A stretch of 64,000 nt of DNA from Dreissena polymorpha (GCF_020536995.1 NC_068360.1:12681304-12745303), one strand, 5' to 3'; counted from the first letter of the stretch, positions 42,775-57,110 are shown. Numbers and translations are program-made. The notes: generated by a model from the sequence alone, not told the origin.

Positions 42775-43929
42775 ACTCCACATGTGGAGCAGGCAAACAC
42801 ATATACATATCAGATGTGGTTAGCGCTGAAAGGCACTTTCATTGCATACGGAACATCTAACCTATAGTGACAACTTCTTAAACTCGTAATTGTTAATATC
42901 AAGTTACTAGTTATATAAGTACGTGTTCAGACGAATGTTCTATTAGATGCGAGGCTATTCTTGGGGATATTCACTGCAATCCACATGTTAGTCATATATT
43001 TCTAGGTGTATTGCGTATGATATGTCTTCTCCACAACCTAAATTGGATCTATGTGCAACGTGATAAACGTTTATCAAACACTTATACGTGCTGTATGTTT
43101 GTTATTGTTATCTGCTTATTTATTTTATAGATTGTTAATCAATCGCAATATGTATCATATAATTGTATCATATGTATCATATATCATATCAATGTATCAT
43201 ATAATTGGTGAGTATTGTGAACTTTAACGCAGCAATCTTAAAGTTATCTAATTGTTTACAAAAATCAAAGCTATCAGCCCGAGCTGCAAAGACTCACTTC
43301 TTACTTTCTTATGCAATATCCAGAGGAACCGTAAACATATCAATTCCATATTTCCGATCCAATCGAATATTGTGTTATATGTTTAAGGCATATTTATCAC
43401 CAGTCCACGTGTCCCAAAAATACACATACAGACAGATAAAAGACTAAATGCAAAAACTCCATCCAGGAGAATATTAAAGCTGACGATTATTCGAAACTTC
43501 ACTTTCTTGGAGTTGAACAACATTTCTTTAATGATTTATTTAATTTTGAACGTAAATGTTTACATTCTTGTGTTGTGTATGACGTAATAAGGCTTAGAAT
43601 TGTACGGTTTGTCATACCCGAGATCTCTGAGACGTTTTTCTATTGCGCACATTGGGTATGCTCAACAGGTTGTTTGATTTTAGCTATCCATATTACTTGT
43701 ATTTAAGGTTTGTTCATTTCGTCATCAATGTTGGTATTTTTATTGCAATAAATGCACTGTTGTCCATGCGTTGTTTTGTTTTATTATGTTCTGAAAACCA
43801 GTTGGTGTCATGTTATCAAATCAATGTTCGGTAAAGACCACAATCACGATGAATCATACTTCAACGAACTCTGAAATCTTAGCAAAACTGATTTGATAAT
43901 ATTGTGCTAATATTGCTGCTTAAAATGGG
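42775..43929 (+). other. 3' region of TNF gene A
   Basis: AT-rich sequence after the gene A stop. AATAAA at 43,747-43,752 is a possible but distant polyadenylation signal. A short ATCATAT-rich stretch lies at 43,150-43,205. No further exon seen. Confidence 0.4.
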
Positions 43930-44565
43930 TTTCAGATTAGGAATATCGATTTAAGATTTTCACTGCGTTCTTCTTGAGCAGCAATAATATCTGAATAATC
44001 AAAATTACAGAGGCCCAGTTTACTGGATATTGCAGATATTCTTGCACCACATGATAGACGCAGTTTACTTGGTTATGGAGGCAAGAATATCCATAATATA
44101 AAATATATTTGGATCTCTCTAGGGTAGAAAGAATAGAAAAAATATTCCGATAAACCGGATCTACCCAAAGCAGCAAGAATATAATTAATATCCAGAAATC
44201 TTGGATCTCTATGGCAGCAAACATACTAATAATCCTGAATACATTGGATCTATGTTCGAAAGATAGAATATATGCAACACAAATACTTATAACAGCCTGT
44301 AAATTGAAAGACAATCTGAAATAATCAAGTAAACTTGGTGTGTCTCGTTTGAAAATAAAAAATAAATAAAAATATATATAATGGTCTATAAAGAGTAGCA
44401 CTTACATCTGAATATAGAGTAATTTTTTTTTCTCTGCGGCAAAAAGAATATCTTAAATATCCAGCAAATTGGGTATATCTTGGTGAGCAAAATATCTAAA
44501 ATATTCATATTGACTAATTTGTGCAGCAAAACAATCTGAAATATCAAGTAAATAGATTTTCTCCA
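43930..44565. repeat. degenerate tandem repeat of roughly 50-65 bp
   Basis: AGCAAGAATATCTGAAATAT-like and CCAGTAAATTGGATCTCT-like stretches recur about ten times with much divergence. A 154-codon minus-strand frame (43,937-44,401) is a by-product of this repeat. Confidence 0.6.
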
Positions 44566-44569
44566 GAAA

Positions 44570-44966
44570 ACAAGATGTGTTTGTGAAACACTATGTCGTC
44601 ATATATTTGACATTTGACCTTGAAGGATGACCTTGACCTTTCACCACTCAAAATGTGCAGCTCCATGAGATACACATGCACGCCAAATATCAAGTTGCTA
44701 TCTTCAATATTGCAAAAGTGTTCATAAAATAAGCGATATTGACCCATATATTTTACCTTTAACCTTGAAGGATGACCCTGACCTTGACTTTTTACCACTC
44801 AAAATGTGCAGCGCCATGAGATACACATGCAAGCCAAATATGAAGTTGCTATAATCAATATTGCAAAAGTTATGGCAATTGCTAAAGTTGGCGCAAACAA
44901 ACAAAGCAACAAACCAACAGACAGGGCAAAAACAATATGTCCCCCACTATAGTGGTGGGATACATA
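44570..44966 (-). mobile_element. Helentron-like element, minus strand, two units
   Basis: On the minus strand it starts TATGTATCCCACCACTATAG (hairpin with TAGTGGGGGACATATTG) and ends GTTTCACAAACACATCTTGT. It is the same family as 1227-2052. It lies 126 bp before the exon at 45,092. Confidence 0.8.
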
Positions 44967-45091
44967 AACATTTAATATCTCGGATATACAGAAAATAATA
45001 CATGCCCATGTCATACGTCTTTTTTGTTAAATAAACCAGTACAATATTGAGAAAATTTGAATAATTATTGCTGTGCATACTGTATTGACAG

Positions 45092-46864
45092 GCCCAGTTT
45101 CGAACAGGGCGGAACAAAGGCATTGTGCTCCTGCACAGAAGCCCCAGCGGCTTCGAGTTACTGGGAACTCTTACCTGTCCACCGCACGACCAAGGTAAAT
45201 ATTCTTATAACAATTTAAAATATATGCGACTATGTATTATACATTACGTTAGAATGAAGGAACGGAAAACGGCAAATAACTCTCTATTCTTCTAACTGTT
45301 CAATGCATTTCTATTTTTGATTCACTCGCTATGCATGCCTTAGTATTTAGAGCTTTTATTAGGCTAACCTTAAGGCCCCTTAAAATTTTGGGTAATTTCT
45401 TTCCTTTTGCATGAAAAAATGCTCATGAAAAAATAAAGCCATTGTCGATTTCATTTGTATTACCATGACGAAAAAGGAACCTTTTGTAGTTTATTTCTTT
45501 GTGTATACATGTATAACCATTGTGAAGCTATCAGAGAAATATCCAATTAGTATTTGTAGCGTGTTACATTTTCGAAATAAGTGTTAAAATGTTTTTTCAA
45601 AAATGTGTCAAAAGTGCATGTATTACTTTGAGACACGTGGTGTGTTTAAAAGACTTTGCCGATAATCCTAGTTTGCAACCATTTGATATATGATTTTTTT
45701 GTTATATTGTAAAAAACTTGTCTATTGAATTAACAATGTTAAATGTATGGTATATTTCCAAATTATTCTTTCCTTTTGTTTGTCGTGTTAGGATGTAATA
45801 GTTAAGTTTTAGCATATTATGTAATAATTTATTGATTGAATTCAGAGTTTAAGGTTTTATATGAGTCGAGAAAAGTTCGTTCTACTGTGTTAATTATACA
45901 TTAATGCAATATGTGTAGAAAGGAGCTTTTTATACCATCAAATAGTAAGAAGTTGACTGGCTTATTTATTTTGATTTGTGACTCTTGCAATGAAAAACAT
46001 GATTTACATTGCCTTTTATAATATCTTTTACATATTTAATGCAATTATCATAGCAATATTTAACAAATGCTTTTGATTGATAAAGAATTGCTTAAATCAT
46101 AGGAAATCTGACAGATCATCCACAGAATTGAAACTAATACTTTGACAAATTCAAATTATATTGTTTAACCATCGATCAAAAAAGGATTGGTTATTTCTTT
46201 TCTGGCAGAAATAGCGTACAAACTGCCTGCATTACACAGTTAATATCTATCTATTAACTCCGTAGACAAGGATGTAAAACGGAAACTTGTTAATATAAAA
46301 ACAAAATCATGATGCATCTTCACATTATCTGAATGTCATGGTCTTTATAATACGAGCGTTCATGAATAGCGATTATTATATCCCATTATCGTAAGGACGC
46401 ATCAAACTTGTATATACAATTTAACTGATTCATTGGTCGGCAAAGTAGCGATCAGAAAATGGCATACCGCAAATACACATAGTCATTACTTTGTCATTAA
46501 TACAGTAGCTATACAACACAGTCCCAGCTATTTGCAAGTAGTTCAACCAATACCCGTGTATGCTTGATTGACACGTGTACGTTGTTCTTGATAATGCTAT
46601 GTCGTAAAATGTAAACATCAACACCGACATATTGATCATTGTATTCCTTCGTCACGCACAGCTCTGCACAGTCAGTTCATCCAGCAGCCTTGTGTGCTGG
46701 CCGGTACTATGACACTCAAGGCGGACGACACCGTGGAGGTTCAGCTGCTCGACTCCCAGACGACCCTCGGGGTAAAGAACACGGAACTATACATGGGCGC
46801 CGTGCTCATACGGCCTGAAACGGGCTCCGTGAACGGGTTGCACCTGCAGGCTTTCTCTACATGA
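45092..46864 (+). CDS. second TNF-domain C-terminal half: alternative end of gene A or partial gene
   Basis: Two exons, 45092-45194 and 46662-46864, encode AQFRTGRNKGIVLLHRSPSG...LGTLTCPP, then QPCVLAGTMTLKADDTVEVQ and the closing strand LYMGAVLI before a TGA. This is the back half of a TNF-homology domain, with paired cysteines. The first exon starts in phase 0, exactly as required to follow gene A exon 41855-41982 (GLYHIYAH); splicing that way gives 401 residues. No own N-terminal exons are visible between 42,775 and 45,091. It differs from gene A's other ending in sequence and in having an intron. AATAAA 60 bp after the stop suggests a working 3' end. Confidence 0.8.
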
Positions 46865-46923
46865 CGTCTGTGTGGCCTTGTATATATGCGAAGCATTGTT
46901 GAGTATGTAGTGGAATGAAAAAC

Positions 46924-46929
46924 AATAAA
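46924..46929 (+). other. polyadenylation signal after the second TNF C-terminus
   Basis: AATAAA 60 bp after the TGA at 46,862-46,864, in AATAAAATCTTGGG context. Confidence 0.6.
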
Positions 46930-49900
46930 ATCTTGGGACCTCATAAATTAGATTAATTAAATTGTGCTCTCAGTATGTCATATAAATCAAAGAGATGTAT
47001 ATTCACGGAAAAGACAAAGTTTTAAGAAAACACTGTTGTGGATAAGCGTATTAAAAAGAATACGGCTACTAAAATTGGCCATACCTAGGCTCGTATGTAT
47101 GACGTAGTGAATATAACAGTAAATGAATTAACTTTTTGGGTAACTCTTGTTGATGTTACTGCATGTATATACACCGTTTTATTGATCTATTGTTGAAATT
47201 ATGTTTAAGTTGTGTTGTATTATGTACGTCTATATGTAAATTATATGAACTTCCTTATCTGTTATATTTGTCCCCTTTTATTTCCATCGTTTTCGAAAGT
47301 TTGGGAAATTTGCAAAAATGCGTATATTAACCTGATATGATTTGATTCGTTAAATCGGTTAAACGACACGGTTTTGTTTACTTTGGTTTCGGTTTCTGTT
47401 TCACTATTTTCTTCAAAGATGCTTGTAACCTCTTTTATGTTATATTAATATACAATGGTATATATTTATTAATATTTACACAAGAGTAGATGTATTTATA
47501 GTATCAGTATCACTAAGCTCATCTGCTTCTTTAATGCTTGTATGGCAGACCTTTGCGCATTCTAAGCGACCTTGACGAGAAACAGTCTACTCTCTTTTAA
47601 TATTAAGAAAGTGTCATATCAACAAACGAGAGGACAAATTTTATTCACGACTCGTTCAGTTTGAACTAACGATCAATATGACACAGTACTTAATCTGTAT
47701 GTTATGACAATATGTAGGGTATTTCTTCTGTATTAAGCTTCAAGGGCATATTTTTGGGAAAAAAGTACTTCGTTTTCTGAAAACATGCGACTTAAAGGAG
47801 GTGTTTTTCATTGCTTTGTTACGTTATCGCTGTGGGTGTGTGAACATATTTTTTAATACGGTCCATTATGCAAATTTTATTGAAATCTACTTTTGTAAAA
47901 CAAAGAAGTATTTTTCGTACGACTGCTTACGATTTTAAACCAGACGACATTACTTTAACACAGTATTGAACCAGACGACATTACTTTAACACAGTATTGA
48001 ATTTTGTTTATTGACAGTCTTGAATGGGTGACATCTGCCCGGGAATATAGGACGAGCTCTGTACACTTTAAATACACCTATATATAGCACATCTAAATAA
48101 AGATCTTCAATCAGCTCTTGATTTGTGTCCCAAAATAAGTTCAATAAGTGTATTCGTGGAAGCAACAGGCTGTTCAGTTCAACGAATCTGGTCACTTTGT
48201 GTTTCCACAGAATGATCATGTACATGTTCGACTTCTGGTGATTACAATTGTATGATAGCGAGACAACGAGTAATAATATATAGATCTATATATGTTGAAT
48301 GCGATACTGATTGTGTCCTTACGATGGTATTTTACCAATTACATTCTAGAGAGACTAAATATGTATAGATCTAAATATATTTTGAACATTAGAAGGGCAT
48401 TCAGCAAATGGTTAATTGTGTTGTTTTTTCATAATGTTTATTCTATTCAAATAATACTTTTTTATCAGTTTAACCGACCTCATTCAAATTTGTGGTTGAA
48501 AATTGGTTTCTTAAGTATTTTCTATCTAATAATTTCAATATTCATCAATATTTTAGAACATAGATTATAACTATGATGATACAAACTCTGGCAGACATTA
48601 TTTTTATGTTAAAATAAAATATAAACTGTACAACAAAGCCATGTAATGTTAGAATGACTTCATAAACAGGAGTACATCTTTTCTTGTAGATTGAGGTTCC
48701 TGACCAAGCAATTAAAATAAAAATGAGCTAGATAGAAACCAAAAAAAAACAGGCCATAGAAACGAATTCAGTTGTTCCGAAGTGCATATACACACTTTCG
48801 AGTAGTACTTACATCCAACATTAACGTCACAATCGGTCCGAATATTTAGAGGAACTTAAATCCAATATAGCACAGTAACCTCCGGATATAAAACAGACAC
48901 AGTGTTTCCTTGTCAATGAGAGAGCGAATGGGTGTTAAGATTTATGAGGAAACTATTTCATGGGATTCGTCGATTTCTTGTGTAGGGAATCCCGCAAGCG
49001 AATATATTTAGCTTGAATTCCATCATGTAAATACTTATGAAATGTTTATTTTAGCTCAAACCAAGGGCAAGATATACTTATAGCATTTATTCTCAAAATT
49101 CTGTCTGAACTATGAAAAGTTGTACAATTCTACACAAAACAAAACAGCGAGCCTCGCCCAGTGTCATGTATAGTTTCAGGTAAGACCGCTAATAACCTAC
49201 AGATGGAATTCACCAGATGACTACAGACTGACTGCCAGATCACTATGGTCTACTACTTAACATTATTTTGTATGACATCATGCTCTAATGATGACAATTT
49301 TTTTTAAACTTGACCCAAGGGAGAGGGAGGGGGGGTTTACCACAAAACCATGCAATATGTATATTTTTGTTTTCATTTCTTATTTACGCGCAACAAAAAA
49401 AACGTTTAAACCGAAAATGCAGTGGTGTTGTGCTGTCTAGCTAGCATTAAAACGAACATATAACATTTTAAGGGCAGCTAAAACGATGAGCAAATAAATT
49501 TACAATGTTAGCAATGGTCTTAAAGACAAAAACATGCCTCAAAGAAATATGTCAGCGACAACAATACTAACTCAACAATAATAACTGGTATAATATAATT
49601 ATAGTCTCACTATGTACCCTTTGTCAACAAATTTATACTTACTACTACAGTGTTTTGAATATTGAGCAAGTAGGTTTTAAGATGTAAATGATGACATTGA
49701 AATTATAAACATAGACTTTAAACGCAAAAGATATCTGGTTTTTACACTCATATATCGTCATCTCTGAACATTGACTGTGTAAATCCATTCAAGCGAATGA
49801 TACAGTGTTGAAAGACTGGGTTTTCCTGTAAGCAAACATATACATGGCATTTTTTATCTTTAATAAACCAGTAGAAGTAAATAGAAACGGGAGTAATGAT

Positions 49901-50810
49901 TAGTTCTTTTAAATAAGATTCCTTCCAGCTTCAACAAATTATTTAACACTAAATAAGAAATTTTCCGCGACATACTTGTAGGTCTAGGAAATAACACACT
50001 TAAAATACCGAGACTGTCATTACATCTTCCGCAAATTCCTTTCACGCGGTTTCCCGTCGTTTCAATAGAGTGACTACATGTAAACCAATGATCACATTGT
50101 TACAAATGTAGTGACCAATTTTATCAAAACAGTCATAAGTCCAAAACAAACCTATTTAAACAAGCATGTAATTCTTGATGAATACATACATATACCTGAT
50201 AACGAATTGAATGTTAACGCCACTTTCAGGATGTAGGAAAGTAAACACATTCATAGTCTAGTATCGTGCACACGAATGCTTTTCAAACGACTCAGAAAGC
50301 GAAACTGCTATTCAAGCCATAGCTAATGCAAGCTTGCTCGCACGTTCGTCATTGCAGTGATTTCCTTATATTTCGGTATCAACTTTACCTTGAACTGTAA
50401 CACACCACTCCAGCTTACAGCGATAGTAAGCAATCTTATGTCTAATGGGTTCAATTAAAATCCGTTGTGTTACGACTGAGCCAATGCCAAATAATGTCCT
50501 TGTTCGCCTACTCAGTTGGACATTCCGACCAAAAAGTAGGTAATCTGTGAGTGGTTTATAAATGTATAGATTTGTAATTATCAAAACTCAGTAGGTTACA
50601 GCTTAATTCCAAAATGACCCATTTCTCACACTGGAATATACATTTGCAAGCAGTATAAATATATTACATAGCACGTTAAATTGTTATAATGTAAATGTTG
50701 CTGTAACAGTAAAGACGCGTATTATCTAATATCGGCCTTCATATGCTCAATTTTGGGTACGTCAAATCTACTTGAATATACGTTTAAGGTATTTTGTAAG
50801 ATAGTTTAGC
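46930..50810. other. intergenic, no recognisable gene
   Basis: AT-rich spacer between TNF genes A and B. A 31-bp exact duplication lies at 47,940-48,001 (CCAGACGACATTACTTTAAC). Small frames at 47,986-48,225 (minus) and 48,292-48,570 (plus) have no recognisable domain. Confidence 0.45.
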
Positions 50811-53800
50811 ATGGCTGAATACGGTAAATTACAGGAGATTCGTAACCTATCATTCAAGTCTAATAGCGATTTGTTCGATAGTGATACAAGGGGTCTTAGT
50901 AGAAGGTGTACCACCTTGATCGTCGCCAGTGTGGTCGTCTGCGTGCTCATGAGCGCCGTGTCGGTGGCGGCCGCGGTCGTCTGTTGTAAAGCTTGGACCG
51001 CAATGAACGCCGGTTTGCTTAATACGGTGAGCGGAACCGGTTTCTACATGTACCCACAGCAGAGCTTGCCGACCACTCACAAAGACACTCATAGTTTTGA
51101 TTACCTGCACAATGCGCTTAAGGTAGAAGGAACGCGCGCTCCGGTTTTGTCGTCAGTGAAAAATGATAAAGCTGAAGGAGTGACTGCCGTCTCTCAATTA
51201 TCCGATGCGGACAAATTTGACTCTATTGACAATGATCACGTGGACGTTGAAGAGGAGGATGAAGAAGATGACGATGATTCTATGAATGTTGATCAATATG
51301 GTATCAAAGATGACATTGTCACGACATTAGATTTAGATGACGATGCAGAATATGCGGATATTGACTCCTTTGAAATATTGGAAGCGGAAAACGACGAGGA
51401 GGAAGATATAGATGGGTCAGATGCCAGTGGAGCCGGCGATCTAGAGACAGGCAGCGGGACAGTAGGGCAGAGTCGAGACGGGAACAGTGAACTGAAAGTA
51501 AGGGGCACTTTTTTGTACTAGTCGATGTGTTGTAGTTTTTAAAACTGAATGTTAAACCTGGTGTTTTGTTATTGCTGGAGTTCTCTGGTTGTAACGCATA
51601 TAGTTAACCAAATATTCAATAAATACATGTTTTATAACGTTATTTGATTTATATCAGAAATCAGTGTTGATTACATTTGTGCAATATCATTTATTTACCA
51701 GGATATCTGGCATTGTTTTCCATAATGTACTGCAGTACATTAAGTATCGCCTGTAAAGTGGTCCTCTAATATCAACCACCAAACGGTGACTATCGATACA
51801 GATGTACTGTCAATAAGATACATATTTTATCGTGAGTATATGTACATGTTTATGTTATTCAGCCAGCTGTTTAAAACCAGACAATTGTGTTTCAGACCAG
51901 ATCCCGGGTATCACGAAGTGCAGCAAAACCGAAAAACAAAAACAAAAAGAAAGACAACAAAAACACTAAGAAAAGTATGTTACATAAATCATAATATTTA
52001 ATGTGATCATTACAATACATTTAACACCTACGTTAAATTATTATAATATAAAATAATATTATAATATAATCTAGCTTAATTTACCATTGTAATAATATTT
52101 GTTCAGTGACCAAGCTTATCACCGATCTAGAAGCGAGACTGACTGCCATGAACGCATCCTTCTACAGAGACCTCAACGAGCGACTGGCTGTCCTCAACAA
52201 CACCTTCTACCAAGTAACTGCATAGCTCATTGAACAAAGAACCTTCATGTCATTTGAGTAGGTGATATCAGACAAAGCAATTGAAGTCATGCAGCAAAAT
52301 TAAACGCAATCACGTTTTTGCAACCTACTTTCTTTCCCTTTCGCTTCATTTGAAATATTAACGTCAACCAGGTTTAAGTCAGTATGGTTGTGGCTGGTAA
52401 CCTCTCTGTTATTTGGCTCAAGTAAACACGTACGTTACTGATAACACATATCGATCGATACATTTTTTAACTTAAAATGTTTAATAACTATATAGGTAAA
52501 AATGTTCCTGGAAGATTTTCACTATAAATAATATTCCTGTACTCAAACATGTTCTCACCAATAACTCGTGACATTTTGGTTCAAATATACCAAGGAGCAC
52601 TGTGTTTTACAGATCGCGCAGTTTACTAAATCCTGATTAATTGTATTTTAAGAATTAGATGCAGCGGTTTAATAATTGTGTCTTTTGTTTTCCACAAACT
52701 AGTAATGGTTTCATTCCTTCTATAGCGCAGCAAACATAATTTTCGTGAAGTATCGTACAATATTAATCGGTATTGAAAAAAACCTTCATTGGTGGTTAGT
52801 ACCATTGCACTTGTAGATTGTGCAACGGTGATCGTATAGAATATGAAGTACACTTTCTGTGTGAATGTGATACTAACAATGATTTACGGCGCATACACTT
52901 TGCAGATATATCATCTGAGCTGACGAACCACAATTCTATTAGTAAACTGAATATACTAATGTCTTCATGTCCACGAAAACTGGCTAAATTTACTGATAAG
53001 GCATATTTAAAAAGACGAACTGTTATCTATGCATAGTAATGGATGAGTATATCATCGACAAAAAATCATATTCGTTATCTATTATTCACATGTATCAGGG
53101 TATGTGATGCTAGTGTATATAATTTGAAATATTCTGTTTTTTTACTGTTAGGCCCATCGGATCGGGTTCAAAACACATTGTATATATATTAATATGATAT
53201 TTTGTTATATTGCACATTGAACTATAATAAACCTACGTACTTACTTGCACTTGCAGAAAGACCGACCTAGTGCTCACTATAGCGGAAACACCGGCATCAA
53301 GGCGGCGCATTTTAAAGCAGTGAAAGCAGGTAAAAAAAACGGGAGAGGATCACTAATGCCTATAACTTCAAACACGGACATATTCATTTGTTCGACATAT
53401 GTGCCTGCATTAAGCGTGCCTTCTCGTGGATTATGATTGTAAACTGGATAGTTTGTTTATATTATATAGCATATAACTATATTAAATTCAACCTTAGATG
53501 TGCTCCATTTATGTCATTAATATACGAAGACCACGCTGTCATTTGCAGAACTGTGAATTCGCTTTTGTTTTTGTGATCTACATGATATCGAAAACAACTA
53601 CAAAAACAACAACAAATTATAACAAAACCACTTACGCAAAAGTCATGTTTGATATATTATACACTTTCTGCAGCCCAGTTTGAAACCAATATAGACGACG
53701 AACGTTTGAGAAAATTGGTTGGAAAAAAATATAACGAATATGAAATCATCGGTAACTACAATTTTAACTTTCGCTTTCATGTTCACGTATTATTTCTAAG

Positions 53801-55491
53801 TGCAAAGTATTAACGAAAGTATTAACGAAACGATATTTAGTTTAAGTAAAACTTGAAAGGAATAAATCATAATAATACATGGCGTTTAAATAATTGTTGA
53901 TATTAATTTTAAAAAGACTCGTTCAAAGGCACATTAATAAAAGCACACACATAGCGTGTACGCGAATGGCACAAAAGAAGAGCGTAAGATTTATTATGCC
54001 ATATGTCCGAATCCAATTTTGTTTCTATAAGGAAAAAAACTTATTATTAAAGATTATTCAATGTATTAAAATTGTGCAGGTATAGACATTTAATACGATT
54101 TATTTTTAAATTGTGCAAAAAGTCCATTTAGCTATAAAAAAAACACAAGCTTATTAAAATAAATTCAGACGTGTATGAGCAGGTCCGCAGTCATCAAGTC
54201 ACTATACGTATATCTTACAGATCCATGCACATACATAGCAGACATGGGCGGCATGTTGTGCTTAAACAGAACATTTATACAAAGTAAAAACCATTATTAT
54301 TACAGACTACATCTCTTGGTGATTTTGAGCGCTTTCTTTTAGTGCTCTCTTTGCTGTCGATGATCTACCATGGGAACGTCTTGATACTTTATGAAGCTTA
54401 TGATAACAGTTATAGCTCGTTCACAAAATGTTTCCTTCCGCCTGACTAAACTTACTTCACAATTCACTGTCACTTGGTGTGCATTCTTCCCATAGTCTTA
54501 GGTGATGGTTTGTCGCTCTATGCGTGTACATGTTTATGACCGATGTTCAATATTAAGGAAAGAACATGTTGTGTTGTCTAAAATATTTAGTATAGTTAAT
54601 GAGCTTTAATTTCTGTTTTGAAGGGTCCGTTTGGTTATGTTTGAATGAACAACGTAATTAACAGTTAGGATGGTTACCATAAGTAATATTTCCACTGGTT
54701 ACCTCTGTTTCATCTCTACCGAATCTTCTGTTCTTATAAAGACACACGAGCTATTCAACAGTTGACACATTTGTCATTAACACTTTCTGTAACCGTTTTT
54801 ATAATGTTCTTGTTACAGACAAGTTTGGTACAGAAAAGGAAGCGTTGCGCATATTCGAACCCGCCTCCTGGGTGGAGGAAGCGTCATCTCCCGTCACGTA
54901 CAGCATAGAGAGCGGACAGGCACGTGTCAAGGAGGGCGGCCTCTACCTCGTGTACGCAATGGTACGACACAACACGGCCCTGCGCGCATATTGACAATCA
55001 TTGTTCAATATGAATGTGTTACAGTTTATCAAGTTTAATTACGTTATAAAGATAAAGAAAGAAAGTTATAAAAACGTAGGAACATTGGTAGACACTCTTG
55101 CAAGAAAATGTAGGCTGTAAAAAAGGTTTTCGAAATAAATATAAATATAATTATGTATAAATGTAATTAATTAAACATATTCATTATATTGTATTACGCT
55201 TTAATTTTGTGATTTTAGTGTTTGAACCGTGGTAACAGAAGCGACAAGAATGTGTCTATCCAGACGAAGAGCGGGGCAGACGGCACCACCATCATCAAAC
55301 AGTTCTACTGTCAGAACGGCATGTACCAGGCTTCTGGCCCAGTGACCAGCCTGCAGTCGTGTTTCGTGCAGGGCATGGTAATGCTCAGTGCTAATGACAC
55401 CATAGAGATCCACGGGCGATCGACCGAGATACAATTAGGCCACGGTACAAACTTTGGCGTGATCCAACTCAGTAGGAGACTGGCGTCGTGA
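50811..55491 (+). CDS. TNF ligand superfamily member, gene B, with acidic stalk
   Basis: Predicted type II membrane cytokine of 479 residues, seven in-phase exons: 50811-51497, 51896-51974, 52107-52213, 53257-53329, 53674-53751, 54819-54961 and 55219-55491. Exon 1 (229 codons) is unusually long: cytosolic tail, membrane span at residues 35-59 (TLIVASVVVCVLMSAVSVAA), then a juxtamembrane stalk rich in D and E (EEEDEEDDDD at residues 147-156, more to about 205). Exon 2 is basic with RVSR, a minimal furin-type site, and a lysine-rich run. Exon 3 (KLITDLEARLTAMNASFYRD) looks like a short coiled coil that could help trimerise. The TNF domain begins PSAHYSG in exon 4, has GGLYLVYAM in exon 6 and ends FGVIQLSRRLAS. 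Two cysteines (YCQN, QSCF) flank the usual loop. AATAAA at 55,944. Confidence 0.88.
52812..53038 (+). pseudogene. LINE reverse-transcriptase C-terminal fragment
   Basis: A frame reading CRLCNGDRIEYEVHFLCECD then LRRIHFADISS and KLAKFTDKAYLKRR resembles the C-terminal CxxC...HFxxxC segment of non-LTR retrotransposon ORF2 proteins. The upstream catalytic part is absent, so this is a 5'-truncated relic. It lies in the TNF gene B intron between exons 52107-52213 and 53257-53329. The following AT-rich stretch to about 53,230 may be its 3' tail. Confidence 0.6.
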
Positions 55492-55943
55492 GGCGAGAAC
55501 AGAATACGTGTGAAGCAACAGCAGCAAGCGGTTAGATCGTATATGGTGGTTGTGTATACAGTGTAGTTGATTGAATGTGTTCAAAAGGGAAGAAAGACGT
55601 TGAAAAAGACGCACTGGTTTTCTTGAAAGCTAAACTATAAGACATTGATTTAAGCTTTATATGTATTGCTTCAATGATAGTTGGTAGTTAATTGATATCA
55701 ATATTGCCTCATTATTTATTATTCTGGCTGTGTAACTTTAATATTTATTTATACAAGCAGTTTGAGTCTGTTATCATTGCCAGGATGTCGCTTTATTTGC
55801 AATTTCATTTATTATTTGTTAGGTATGTTTTTTCTAATTGCATTACTTACCTCTCTATGTTCTTTTCAACATATATTCATACATGACGGTAAATGGCATT
55901 TTAAATGATTGTTGCTTTATTTTTTATACATTTTTAGAAAAAA

Positions 55944-55949
55944 AATAAA
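55944..55949 (+). other. possible polyadenylation signal of TNF gene B
   Basis: AATAAA in an A-rich stretch, 450 bp after the stop codon of gene B. Confidence 0.4.
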
Positions 55950-56079
55950 ACGAAAAAAACGATGATTGTTGAGTTCAGGTGTGGTAGATTTTATAAATTT
56001 TTCAAAGCAGCGACGTCTTATTGTCAAATCCAATATGGCATATATGATGCATTTCGTCACGACTCACGGTCTGATCACA

Positions 56080-57110
56080 ATGCATGATGGGTTCCTATCT
56101 CCCGGGGCCTGATGACGTAGGAGAGTGGGTTCCAGTCTCCCACAATCTGATCATGAAGCATAGTGGTTTCCGATCTCCCACAACCTGGTCACGAAGGAAA
56201 GTGGGTTCTGATCTACCACAATCTGATCACGGGACATAGTGGGTTTCAATCTGACACAATCTGATTACGAAGAAGAGTGGGTTCCGATCCCACGCAATCT
56301 GATCACGAGACATAGTGGGTTCCGCTCCACAGGGCCTGATCACGAAGGAATAGGGTTCTGATCTCCCACAATCTAATCACGGGACATAGTGGGTTCCACT
56401 CCACAGGGCCTGATCACGAAGGAATAGGGTTCTGATCTCCCACAATCTAATCACGGGACATAGTGGGTTCCGCTCCACAGGGCCTGATCACGAAGGAATA
56501 GGGTTCTGATCTCCCACAATCTAATCACGGGAGATAGTGGGTTCCGCTCCACAGGGCCTGGTCACGAAGGAAGGTGGGTTCTGATCTCCCTCAATCTGAT
56601 CACGGGACATAGTGGGTTCCAATCTAACACAATCTTATTTCGAAGAAGAGTGGGTTCCGAGCTCACGCAATCAGAACACGAATCATAGTGGGTTCCGATC
56701 TCATAGGATCTGATCACGAAGAAGAGTGCGTTCCGATCTCACGCAATCTAATCACGAGACATAGTGGGTTCCGATCTCACAGGGCCTGATCACGAAGAAG
56801 AGTGGGTTCCGATCTCACGCAATCTGATCGCGCAGCATTGTGGGTTCCGATCTCACAGGGCCTGATCACGAAGAAGAGTGGGTTCCGACCTCACGCTATC
56901 AGATCACGAAGCATAGTTGGTTCCGCTATCAAACGGCCTGATCACGAAGGAGAGTGGGTTCTGATCTCCTACAATCTGATCTCGAAGCATAGTGGATTCT
57001 AATCTCAAACGGCCTGATCACGAAGCATAGTGGGTTCTGATATCAAACGGCCTGATCAGGAAGAAGAGTGGGTGCCGATCTCAAAAGGCCCTTGATCACG
57101 CAGCTGTTTC
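56080..57110. repeat. 38-bp minisatellite between TNF genes B and C
   Basis: The unit contains TCTGATCACGAAGCATAGTG and GGTTCCGATCTCCCACAA. About 27 variable copies, alternating CACAATCTGATCACG and CAGGGCCTGATCACG types, indicating higher-order units (a block at about 56,330-56,540 repeats as a pair). Frames across it are not genes. Confidence 0.9.

Noticed and set aside
43937-44401. 154-codon minus-strand frame rich in hydrophobic residues
   Set aside because: It lies wholly in a degenerate tandem repeat. The hydrophobicity reflects AT-rich codons, and there are no splice signals or known motifs.
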